Origin: Oscillospiraceae bacterium
GTDB lineage: Bacteria > Bacillota > Clostridia > Oscillospirales > Ruminococcaceae
Assembly (NCBI GenBank): GCA_015067025.1
Contig: SVNC01000001.1
Location: 62,001-126,000 of the forward strand
Length of the DNA stretch: 64,000 nucleotides
Direction of reading: 5' to 3'
Position 1 is the stretch's first letter. The number at the start of each line of letters is the position of its first letter. A model generated the notes under the pieces. The model was given only the letters and a program-made list of their open reading frames with translations, was not told the DNA's origin and did not search any database. Positions 27,777 to 35,864 of this stretch are shown here, in pieces. The position numbers were made by a program, and so were the translations under genes.

Positions 27777-27809
27777 ACCGCTTTTGCAGGAAAAACGACC
27801 GCTTGTGCA
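27777..27809 (+). promoter_or_regulatory. Putative LytTR binding site: two direct repeats at 21-bp pitch
   Basis: ACCGCTTTTGCA at 27777-27788 and ACCGCTTGTGCA at 27798-27809. AgrA-type sites are two ~9-bp repeats separated by about 12 bp, the same 21-bp pitch. The second copy ends 7 bp before the -35 region. A third, inverted copy (TGCAAAAGCGGT, 27806-27817) pairs with the first and could form a terminator-like hairpin behind the kinase gene. Confidence 0.65.
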
Positions 27810-27816
27810 AAAGCGG

Positions 27817-27845
27817 TTTACTTTTTTTGTTTCAGTTGATATAAT
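27817..27845 (+). promoter_or_regulatory. Promoter of the lipoprotein and ABC operon
   Basis: TATAAT at 27840-27845 with a weak -35 (TTTACT, 27817-27822) at 17 bp, as expected of an activator-dependent promoter. The start codon of the first lipoprotein is 31 bases downstream of the -10 box. Confidence 0.65.
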
Positions 27846-27876
27846 GCAGATAAGACGATAAAAGGAGTGTATCTGT

Positions 27877-29262
27877 ATGTTTAAAAGAATAATATCAGCA
27901 ATACTTATCTGTGCGATGGCGGTGTCCTTTACCGCTTGTTCGGAAAATAATACGTCGGGTGGAAATATAATTTCACTCACAGGAGAAGAAAATATACCGA
28001 CAAACAACCCAAACGTGAATTACGGCGGCACACCTATAATGAAAACAGAAAATGGATATTATTTTTTTTCATCCGCTGGCTCTCTTATGTTTTATGACAA
28101 TCAGGCTGATCAGAATATTTATTTATGTAATAAACCTGAATGCCTTCACGATGGCAACGACTTTTGCGTATCAACAAAAGATCGGCTCAGCAGAAGAGCC
28201 GGAATGTTATATAACGATCACATATACATTGTAAACGTGGAAGAGGAAGAGGAAAAAAAGACCTATAAGCTTTTGCAGGCTGACTTATACGGTAGCGAGC
28301 TTTCAGAGATATGCACTTTCTTCTCTGCGGTTGAAGGTGATATGAACATAAGCACCGCACATTCCATAATCCATAAGGGTAAAATGTTTGTAACGGTGCA
28401 GCTGCATAAAAATCCTTTGTCGCAAAATACCGAGCTTAATGAAGGAATTGGTATGAAGATATTTATGATAGACCTGAAAAACGGCAGCTATCAAGAAATA
28501 CAGATAGACAACAGCGGCGAAAACGAAGGGCAATATGTCTATGACGGCTTTTTGTCGGCAGACAAGGATAATATATACTACCTTACCTCATCTAAAGAAA
28601 ATATGTTCAGACCGAGGTTACAGTGTTATAATATCACAACAGGTGAAACGAAAGTTGCATATTCCTTCGAAAGGGCTGTAGCAAGCTTTACAGTAAATAA
28701 TGACAAGCTTTATTACACATCCACTTGCTATAAAGACAGCAGTTCATCGGATTATCTTTCAAAATTTAAATTCAGCCTTTATTCAGTTGATCTTAAAACA
28801 GGAGAAGAGAAAACCTTTATAGAAGAAAAAGAATCTGAAAAGCCGTTAAGTCCGTATGTGTTCTTTGGAAACTATGTCGAGGTCACTACAGACAGAAACT
28901 ATCTTTATGTCTGCACTGCGTCTTCTACAAGCTACTCAGCAGATTTATACCCGATAGGATTTTATATTTATGATTTTAATGGAAAAGAGCTTGCCGCCTT
29001 TAATGGCAACGGTCAGTTTGACTGGGAAAATAAGCATAAGGGATATATATTTAACGTTCTTGACGGTGTGGCGTATCTCAGAGTGTTTGAAGAGTTTCAG
29101 CAATTTGAAACCTATTCATGCTCTGTAGAAGATATTTTAAACGGTAAAGAAAAATGGACAAGAATTTTTGATTATACCGTACCGACTCCCCCAGAAAGCG
29201 AAGAAGACGAAGAAAACAGCGTTAATAGCGAAGGAGAAAATGTAATTGAAACAGAAAGCTAA
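27877..29262 (+). CDS. Lipoprotein 1 of a five-gene paralogous array
   Basis: 461 aa. Signal peptide with lipobox (FTACS, cysteine about residue 21), then repeated short beta segments ending in aromatic pairs (NGYYFF, DNIYYLTSS, NDKLYYTS, RNYLYVCT) that suggest a beta-propeller, possibly DUF5050-like. It carries the array motif LCNKPECLHDGNDFC (C-x4-C-x7-C with invariant HDG), but lacks the PQCEPAN segment of copies 2-5. It is the most divergent copy, with an acidic C-terminal tail. AAGGAG near its 3' end is the ribosome-binding site of copy 2. Function unknown. Confidence 0.87.
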   Translation: MFKRIISAILICAMAVSFTACSENNTSGGNIISLTGEENIPTNNPNVNYGGTPIMKTENGYYFFSSAGSLMFYDNQADQNIYLCNKPECLHDGNDFCVSTKDRLSRRAGMLYNDHIYIVNVEEEEEKKTYKLLQADLYGSELSEICTFFSAVEGDMNISTAHSIIHKGKMFVTVQLHKNPLSQNTELNEGIGMKIFMIDLKNGSYQEIQIDNSGENEGQYVYDGFLSADKDNIYYLTSSKENMFRPRLQCYNITTGETKVAYSFERAVASFTVNNDKLYYTSTCYKDSSSSDYLSKFKFSLYSVDLKTGEEKTFIEEKESEKPLSPYVFFGNYVEVTTDRNYLYVCTASSTSYSADLYPIGFYIYDFNGKELAAFNGNGQFDWENKHKGYIFNVLDGVAYLRVFEEFQQFETYSCSVEDILNGKEKWTRIFDYTVPTPPESEEDEENSVNSEGENVIETES

Positions 29263-30730
29263 AAGATTATCAGCGTTTATTTTAACAGTGGCAATGATAT
29301 TATCATTAACCGCCTGCTCAGAAAACACTACCTCTGTAACAAGTGGTACAAGTATTAATGAGAGCGGTAACGAAAGTGTGGATAATTCAGAAATCACATC
29401 AGAAACTTCTTCAGATGTAAATGAAAACATCACAGTTCAGAATTCGCCGAATAAGGTGGATGACACCCTGCCTCAGTGCGAGCCTGCGAATATGAGGATC
29501 GTATTGGGTAATAGAACTCAAAGCATAATGAAGGGCAACGAGGGATATTATTACAGCACCGTATATGAGTCTATGAACGGTTGGAGAACCCTTAATGCAT
29601 TACACTATTATGATAATAAAACAGAAAAGAGCCTGATACTTTGCAGTAAGCCCCAATGCACGCATGATGGTAACGAGTTCTGTACTGCTACCGCAACCGA
29701 TAAGATGAGTGTATCTTTCGATTCGGCGTATTATTGTTACGGTAACTTTATATATAAGGTTTTCAGCACTCGACCGACCGCTGATAATTCTACTCAGGAA
29801 TTCAAGCTTTACAGATACGATCTTATGGGCAATGAACGGTCGGAAATAGCTACGCTTGCTACCCCTGTAGTGACGACCGAAGATATGCCTCATACTTACA
29901 TAACCCAGTCTGTTTTCCATTACGGTAAAATGTTTTATGTAATACACGGTGATGTCGGTATGAAGGCAGATATTTATATGCTTGATCTTGAAAGCGGAGA
30001 ATCAAAGAGGATAATGACGCCCACCACTGAAGATGGGGCAAAAAGAATTAGCGACGCTTTTGGCTTTATTACCGCCGACGGAGATTGGCTGTATTACCCG
30101 ATAAGATACGGCAAATATAACAGCAACGGGCAACAGACAGATGCCAATATGTCATATGATAAAACCTTTTTATACAGATTCAATATAAAGACAGGTGAAA
30201 CGGAAACAGTATCAGCTATGCCGGATATCTATTCTTCTTATACTGTTAATGACGGTATTGTATATTATACTGTTGTTGACAGAAAGAATAACACCTTCAG
30301 CCTTTATTCCTATGACATTACGGCAGATAAAACGGCAACCCTTGCGGAAAATATTCAGCAGAACTATCTGGATGGAAAATATATTGTAAGCAACAATCCG
30401 GTAACGGTATATACGGACAGACAGTATCTTTATATCAGTACCTGCGGTGATACCCAGCACTATAGAGAGGATCTGACCGATCGCGAAAGGGATTTCTATA
30501 TATACTCCTTTGATGGAAAACAGCTTTTACACGGTCTTAAAGGGTTACCGACAGACCGAGAAGAATGGAGTTTTGTTTTTCACGCACTGAATGGTGAGAT
30601 ATATCTGAACTTTAACGCTTGTCCTAAAGAGGGTGAAGAGGATGTATTATCGGGCGTGTACATGATAAAGACAGAAGACCTGATAAACGGCGGTACGGAG
30701 TGGAAAAAGCTCTATAAAGCAATAAACTAA
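29246..30730 (+). CDS. Lipoprotein 2 of the array
   Basis: 494 aa, TTG start overlapping copy 1 by 17 bases and placed 9 bases after AAGGAG. Lipobox LTACS. Mature part has DDTLPQCEPAN, then KGNEGYYYS, LCSKPQCTHDGNEFC and propeller-like repeats (FTV/YTVNDGIVYYTVVDRKN, TDRQYLYIST). The C-terminal KTEDLINGGTEWKKLYKAIN is nearly the same as in copy 4, and the DNA there is almost identical too. Function unknown; its genomic neighbours are an exporter and a two-component system. Confidence 0.87.
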   Translation: MKQKAKRLSAFILTVAMILSLTACSENTTSVTSGTSINESGNESVDNSEITSETSSDVNENITVQNSPNKVDDTLPQCEPANMRIVLGNRTQSIMKGNEGYYYSTVYESMNGWRTLNALHYYDNKTEKSLILCSKPQCTHDGNEFCTATATDKMSVSFDSAYYCYGNFIYKVFSTRPTADNSTQEFKLYRYDLMGNERSEIATLATPVVTTEDMPHTYITQSVFHYGKMFYVIHGDVGMKADIYMLDLESGESKRIMTPTTEDGAKRISDAFGFITADGDWLYYPIRYGKYNSNGQQTDANMSYDKTFLYRFNIKTGETETVSAMPDIYSSYTVNDGIVYYTVVDRKNNTFSLYSYDITADKTATLAENIQQNYLDGKYIVSNNPVTVYTDRQYLYISTCGDTQHYREDLTDRERDFYIYSFDGKQLLHGLKGLPTDREEWSFVFHALNGEIYLNFNACPKEGEEDVLSGVYMIKTEDLINGGTEWKKLYKAIN

Positions 30731-30768
30731 GGAGAGATAAACAAAATGAAAATGGAAAAAGTATTAAG
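30723..30768 (+). repeat. Junction repeat, copy 1
   Basis: 46-bp sequence running from the stop region of one lipoprotein through the shared ribosome-binding site (AAGGAGAGATAAAC) into the next signal-peptide codons. Copies at 32078-32123 and 33515-33560 match with one difference. It marks recent tandem duplication. Confidence 0.85.
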
Positions 30769-32059
30769 CGTAGTTTTAGCAGTAGCAATAACATTAACTT
30801 CAACCGCCTGTGCGGGCAGTAGCACAATTGGATATGATGATACTATGCCGCAGTGCGACCCTGCAAATATAACGCATCGGACGATATTAAGAAATGAATA
30901 CGCAACAATGAAAGGCACAGATGGGTATTATTATACTGAATCGCCAACAGGTAAGCATAAGCAGACCGTATTTTATTACGATATAAACACTAAAGAATCT
31001 ATTCCGCTTTGTGCAAAGCCTCAGTGCGTGCATGACGGAGGTGATTTTTGTGTTGCTACCGGTGGAGAATTCATGGTATATACTCTTTTTTATAATAATT
31101 ACATTTACAAGCTGTGTTATGAAAATGCCGACGCAGAGATGTATTCCTATAAGCTGTTAAGAGGTGATATGCAAGGAAATGAATTATCGGTGGTATCAGA
31201 TATATTCACGTCGCCTGTCGGACTTCAGATAGATATATCAAACGTATTCTGCCATTATGGTATGATGTTTTTTGCCGCAAAGAAATATTATGAAAATAAG
31301 CCGACAAATCATATATACTCAGTAAATCTCAATTCGGGAGAGGTAAAGGAAATAGAAATACCAAATGCAGAAAAATATGAGCGTTATCCTTATATGACGG
31401 CTGATAAAGATTATCTCTATATCGCAACTGAGGATGAAGTGATGGCTCCAAATCAGTCAGGGGTCAAGATGGACGCTGATACTGTAATGCACCGTTATAA
31501 TTTAAAGACGGGTGAGATCGAAACCATTCCCGAAATGCCGAAAATATATTCTTCCTTTACAGTTGATAATGGTATCATTTATTATACTACAGTAAACAGA
31601 AGCGACAACACCTTCAGCCTTATTTCCTATGATACAGAGAAAAAGGAAACAAAGACCCTTGTAGAAAACAGACAGATGGTATATATGGATAGTAAATTCA
31701 TTTCGGGAAATGGTGCAAAGGTCGTTACTGACAGAAAGTATCTTTATATCACTATGCCTTGCGGTAGTGGTTTTGCCGAGGTGAAGGACAAGAGAGGTAT
31801 GGAATTATACATATATGATATGGACGGAAAGCAACTGTATGAAGGAGTGCTAAGCACAAAGGAATCAAAAGATAGCGAAACGTATGCTTTTTCTGCTATT
31901 GATGGAGAAGTATACCTTTTATGCAGATTTATTGAGAATGTAGGAACTAACGGATTTAAAATAGATGAAGCGTCAGGGCTTTATACCATAAAAACTGAGG
32001 AGCTTGCAAAAGGCACTACAGACTGGCAAAAGCTCTTTCAGTTAAAGGAAATGGATTGA
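30746..32059 (+). CDS. Lipoprotein 3 of the array
   Basis: 437 aa, the shortest copy. Lipobox STACA at about residue 22, almost no linker, then DDTMPQCDPAN, KGTDGYYYT, LCAKPQCVHDGGDFC and the same propeller-like blade pattern (FTVDNGIIYYTTVNRSD, TDRKYLYIT). The C-terminus (KTEELAKGTTDWQKLF) is a divergent form of the shared ending. Same start context as copies 4 and 5. Confidence 0.87.
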   Translation: MKMEKVLSVVLAVAITLTSTACAGSSTIGYDDTMPQCDPANITHRTILRNEYATMKGTDGYYYTESPTGKHKQTVFYYDINTKESIPLCAKPQCVHDGGDFCVATGGEFMVYTLFYNNYIYKLCYENADAEMYSYKLLRGDMQGNELSVVSDIFTSPVGLQIDISNVFCHYGMMFFAAKKYYENKPTNHIYSVNLNSGEVKEIEIPNAEKYERYPYMTADKDYLYIATEDEVMAPNQSGVKMDADTVMHRYNLKTGEIETIPEMPKIYSSFTVDNGIIYYTTVNRSDNTFSLISYDTEKKETKTLVENRQMVYMDSKFISGNGAKVVTDRKYLYITMPCGSGFAEVKDKRGMELYIYDMDGKQLYEGVLSTKESKDSETYAFSAIDGEVYLLCRFIENVGTNGFKIDEASGLYTIKTEELAKGTTDWQKLFQLKEMD

Positions 32060-32077
32060 TAAGATTCACTAAAGTGG

Positions 32078-32123
32078 TAAACTAAGGAGAGATAAACAAA
32101 ATGAAAATGAAAAAAGTATTAAG
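32078..32123 (+). repeat. Junction repeat, copy 2
   Basis: Second copy of the 46-bp lipoprotein junction sequence (see 30723). Identity with the first copy continues about 14 bases further into the signal-peptide codons. Confidence 0.85.
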
Positions 32124-33522
32124 CGTAGTTTTAGCAATATTTACAGCCCTTGCTGTTACTGCTTGCTCGGGAGAAAGCACGTCGGCAAGTTCTGTAGGCG
32201 GCAACTTAACAAGCGAAAATAGTAGCGCTATAGAAAATACAGGTAATAAGGTGGACGACACCTTACCCCAGTGCGAGCCTGCAAATCTGCCGTCTTATGT
32301 TTTTGACGCCCGAAACGTTATGAAAGGAAAAGAGGGTTATTATTATACCTCTACGTTAAGCTCGGGCGATAAATTCAGCAATGCTCTGTATTATTATGAT
32401 CTGGCAACGGGTAAGTCTATACCTCTTTGCAGTAAGCCTCAGTGTATACACGACGGAAATGATTTCTGTACTGCGACAGGTGGATTTTTCTTTATAAACG
32501 GAAACGGCAATGCAGACGTTCTTTATAACGGGTATATCTACCGACTCGGCAATATTGCCGAAGAGCCTGATAAATATGATCTTGCCCTTTTTAAAGCCGA
32601 TTTACAAGGTAACGAATTATCAAAGGTGACAGATATACTTTCTGTCTCTATAGGAGAAGATATGTCAGAGCCTGAATTATGGAGTAAAGTATTCCATTAC
32701 GGTAAAATGATCATAACCGTGCAATTTCACGATGATGGCACAGGATTTTCAAACCGATTGTACATCGTGGATATTTCAACAGGTGAAAAGAAAGAGATAA
32801 ATGTACCTGAGCATAAAAAGGGTACAAGGGTAGAATATGAAACAGGTATATCCCTTGTATGTGACGGCGATTGGCTTTACTATACCGCAAGATACGTGGC
32901 ATATAAAAGTCAGGTTCAGTCAGAGGCGAATATGTCCTATAACAGGACCGTAATGTACAGATATAACCTGAAAACAGGAGAAACGACCGAAGTAGAAGAA
33001 ATGCCCGATATCTATTCTTCCTTTACGGTAAATGACGGCATTATCTATTATACGGTAGCAGACCGCAAGAGTAACACGTTTTCTCTTTATTCTTTAGATA
33101 CAAATACAGGAAAGGTCACAACATTAGCGGAAAAGGTACAGCAGACTTATGTTGATGGAAAGTACGTTTCTCATAATAACAAGGTTACAGTTGTTACCGA
33201 TAGAAAATATCTTTATATCTGCACAAGAGGACTTACAGGCTATTATAGCGAGAGTAACGTAAACAAAGAAAAGCAAGACGATATAGATTTTTATATCTAC
33301 AGTCTTGACGGCAAGCAGCTTTTACACGGACTGCCGGGAAAAAGTATAGATGTTGCATACTGGAGCTATAGCTTTGCTGCAGTTGACGGTGAGGTATATC
33401 TGAGATTTTCTGACTATGGACAAGGAGGCGGTGAAAGCTTATCGGGTATGTACACGATAAAAACCGAAGACCTGATAAACGGCGGTACTGAGTGGACAAA
33501 GCTCTATAAAGCAATAAACTAA
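32101..33522 (+). CDS. Lipoprotein 4 of the array
   Basis: 473 aa. Lipobox VTACS, Ser-rich linker, DDTLPQCEPAN, KGKEGYYYT, LCSKPQCIHDGNDFC, blade repeats (FTVNDGIIYYTVADRKS, TDRKYLYICT) and an ending nearly the same as copy 2. The near-identical 3' ends of copies 2 and 4 with their shared downstream repeat suggest that a two-gene unit was duplicated or converted. Confidence 0.87.
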   Translation: MKMKKVLSVVLAIFTALAVTACSGESTSASSVGGNLTSENSSAIENTGNKVDDTLPQCEPANLPSYVFDARNVMKGKEGYYYTSTLSSGDKFSNALYYYDLATGKSIPLCSKPQCIHDGNDFCTATGGFFFINGNGNADVLYNGYIYRLGNIAEEPDKYDLALFKADLQGNELSKVTDILSVSIGEDMSEPELWSKVFHYGKMIITVQFHDDGTGFSNRLYIVDISTGEKKEINVPEHKKGTRVEYETGISLVCDGDWLYYTARYVAYKSQVQSEANMSYNRTVMYRYNLKTGETTEVEEMPDIYSSFTVNDGIIYYTVADRKSNTFSLYSLDTNTGKVTTLAEKVQQTYVDGKYVSHNNKVTVVTDRKYLYICTRGLTGYYSESNVNKEKQDDIDFYIYSLDGKQLLHGLPGKSIDVAYWSYSFAAVDGEVYLRFSDYGQGGGESLSGMYTIKTEDLINGGTEWTKLYKAIN

Positions 33523-33560
33523 GGAGAGATAAACAAAATGAAAATGAAAAAAGTATTAAG
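33515..33560 (+). repeat. Junction repeat, copy 3
   Basis: Third copy of the 46-bp lipoprotein junction sequence. It diverges right after position 33560, within the signal-peptide codons of copy 5. Confidence 0.85.
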
Positions 33561-34998
33561 TATAATCTTAACAGCGACAATACTGCTGACCACTGCTTGC
33601 AGTGATAACAACACATCTTCCGTAAACTCACAGAACAGTACCATCAGTAATTCCTCGGGCGGCGTTACCGACAACACCACAAGCAGTATGGTAGTTGAAA
33701 ATACACCGAATAAGGTTGACGACACCCTGCCTCAGTGCGAGCCTGCGAATATAGGCAATGAGGCAGGTACAAATGTATATAATAGAATAATGAAGGGTAC
33801 GGACGGTTATTATTACAGCCAGCATCCGTGGGAATACAGAGAGAACGCCACAGAAGAAATGAAGGTTTACTATTATGATGAAATGCCTCTTTATTATTAT
33901 GATACTGAAACCGGGAAGAGCATAATACTTTGCAGTAAGCCTCAGTGTCTGCACGATGGCAATGAATTCTGTGCAGCAACAAGCAGTAAAGGTCAGCTAT
34001 ATTACAACTGCCTTTATAATGGATATATTTATAAGATAAATTCGAAGCGTACTGAGGTAGAAGATACCCTTGTTTTACAATTGTTAAGGGCAGATCTTCA
34101 GGGTAATGAATTGTCGCTTGTTACCGATATTGCTCAGTTTATAGATCGGTATCCCCCTGAACTACACAATGTGGTTGTTCATTGCGGTAAGATGTTTATT
34201 GCAATGACTGCCTATGTTGCCGAGGACAGCGGGACGAAGCATCTTTATGTTATAGATCTTGAGAGTGGAGAAGTTAAGGAGATAAATGTCCCTGATGCAC
34301 AAAAATACGAAACCTACGCCTATATGACTGCTGACGGCGATTATCTCTATTATGCTACAGAAGATATAAAATATGACAGTATCAATAAATATATGATTGA
34401 TACTCTTAAAACTGTAACACACCGCTATAACATTAAGACGGGCGAAACCGAAATACTATCTGCTATGCCTGAGGTCTATTCTTCCTTTACTGTAAATAAC
34501 GGAATAGTTTACTATACTGTAGTTGACAGAAAGAACGATACCTTCTGCCTTTATTCCTACGATACCGTAAAAGATGAAAAGAAAACCTTTGTAGAAGATA
34601 AACATCTGAAATATACATCCGGGAAATATCTGTCCGGTCAGAACAGCTTATCGGTTTTTACAGACAGAAAGTATCTTTATATCATTACGTCAGGAGGAGC
34701 AAACAGATATAATGAAGAGGTCGGAATTTATAGCGAGTTCTATATATATGATTTCGACGGCAAGATGCTTTACGAGGGTGTTCCCGGAATTGATCCGGAC
34801 AAAGAATGGTGGGAATATGTGTTTTCTGCAATAGACGGAAATGTATATTTTTATTATAATATTTCTGATAACTCAGATGCTCTTTACTTTGATGAGATAA
34901 CGGGGCTTTACACTATAAAAACCGAAGACCTTATTAATGGTAAAAGCGATTGGACAAGACTATATAAAACCTCAAGCCATAGTGGAGGTATGAACTGA
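33538..34998 (+). CDS. Lipoprotein 5 of the array
   Basis: 486 aa. Lipobox TTACS, long Ser/Asn/Thr linker, DDTLPQCEPAN, KGTDGYYYS, a duplicated YYYD segment, LCSKPQCLHDGNEFC, blades (FTVNNGIVYYTVVDRKN, TDRKYLYII). Its last codons contain GGAGGT, the ribosome-binding site of the ABC ATPase gene, whose ATG overlaps its stop by one base. This places the lipoprotein array and the transporter in the same transcript. Confidence 0.87.
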   Translation: MKMKKVLSIILTATILLTTACSDNNTSSVNSQNSTISNSSGGVTDNTTSSMVVENTPNKVDDTLPQCEPANIGNEAGTNVYNRIMKGTDGYYYSQHPWEYRENATEEMKVYYYDEMPLYYYDTETGKSIILCSKPQCLHDGNEFCAATSSKGQLYYNCLYNGYIYKINSKRTEVEDTLVLQLLRADLQGNELSLVTDIAQFIDRYPPELHNVVVHCGKMFIAMTAYVAEDSGTKHLYVIDLESGEVKEINVPDAQKYETYAYMTADGDYLYYATEDIKYDSINKYMIDTLKTVTHRYNIKTGETEILSAMPEVYSSFTVNNGIVYYTVVDRKNDTFCLYSYDTVKDEKKTFVEDKHLKYTSGKYLSGQNSLSVFTDRKYLYIITSGGANRYNEEVGIYSEFYIYDFDGKMLYEGVPGIDPDKEWWEYVFSAIDGNVYFYYNISDNSDALYFDEITGLYTIKTEDLINGKSDWTRLYKTSSHSGGMN

Positions 34999-35864
34999 TG
35001 CTCGAAATTAAAAATCTTACAAAAAAATACGGCGATTTTGCCGCATTATCTGATTTCAGCTACAGCTTCGGTAACGGTGTTTACGGTCTGCTCGGTGCTA
35101 ACGGAGCGGGTAAATCCACATTTCTTAATCTTATCACAGACAATATAAAGCGAACCGAAGGTGAGGTGCTTTATAACGGTACGGATATTTTAAAGCTTGG
35201 CGGAAAGTATCGCAGAAAGGTAGGCTACACACCTCAGCTTCAGGGTATGTACGAGGATTTTTCCGCAAGACAGTTTTTACGTTATATCGGTGCTTTAAAG
35301 GGTATGAAGCATAAGGAGTGCAAAAAGCAGACCGAAGAATTTTTAGAAATAGTAGGTCTTAAAAAGGTAGCAGGCAAAAAGCTGGGCGAATTTTCAGGCG
35401 GTATGAGACAAAGAGTACTGCTTGCGGCGGCAATGCTTGATAACCCTGAAATAATGATTTTAGACGAGCCAACGGCAGGCCTTGACCCGGAAGAAAGAAT
35501 AAGACTCAGAAACTACATATCCGAAATTTCAAGAAACCGCACGGTACTGCTTGCGACCCACGTTGTAAGCGATATCGAGTCTATTGCGGAAAGTGTTATT
35601 GTGCTGAGCCACGGAAAGATAAAGATCTCAGGCAGCCCTTCAGAGCTTAATAATTCCATCAGAGGTAAAGCGTTCTTTTTTGAAGGAAGCTATGAAGAGG
35701 TCATGGAAAAGAAAAAGCAGTTCCCTAAAGGTGAAATTTCCCTTTCAGGCGACAGCTATAAAATAAGAGTGCTGTGTGATGTTGAGCCTGACGAATTCCG
35801 TCCCTCCGACCAGCCGATAAACTTAGAGGACGTGTACCTTTATTATGCGGAGGGCAGAAGATGA
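34998..35864 (+). CDS. ABC transporter ATP-binding protein
   Basis: 288-aa ATPase of the ABC-2 exporter class. Walker A GANGAGKST (33-41), Q loop TPQL, signature FSGGMRQRV, Walker B IMILDEPTAGLD, H loop ATHVVSD; all intact. The last ~70 residues form the usual C-terminal extension of ABC-2 partner ATPases. Start overlaps lipoprotein 5 and the stop overlaps the permease start (ATGA), so the three are translationally linked. Confidence 0.93.
   Translation: MLEIKNLTKKYGDFAALSDFSYSFGNGVYGLLGANGAGKSTFLNLITDNIKRTEGEVLYNGTDILKLGGKYRRKVGYTPQLQGMYEDFSARQFLRYIGALKGMKHKECKKQTEEFLEIVGLKKVAGKKLGEFSGGMRQRVLLAAAMLDNPEIMILDEPTAGLDPEERIRLRNYISEISRNRTVLLATHVVSDIESIAESVIVLSHGKIKISGSPSELNNSIRGKAFFFEGSYEEVMEKKKQFPKGEISLSGDSYKIRVLCDVEPDEFRPSDQPINLEDVYLYYAEGRR

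Noticed and set aside
27877-34998. Lipoprotein array as fragments of one broken gene
   Set aside because: Each copy has its own ribosome-binding site, signal peptide with lipobox and full-length domain.
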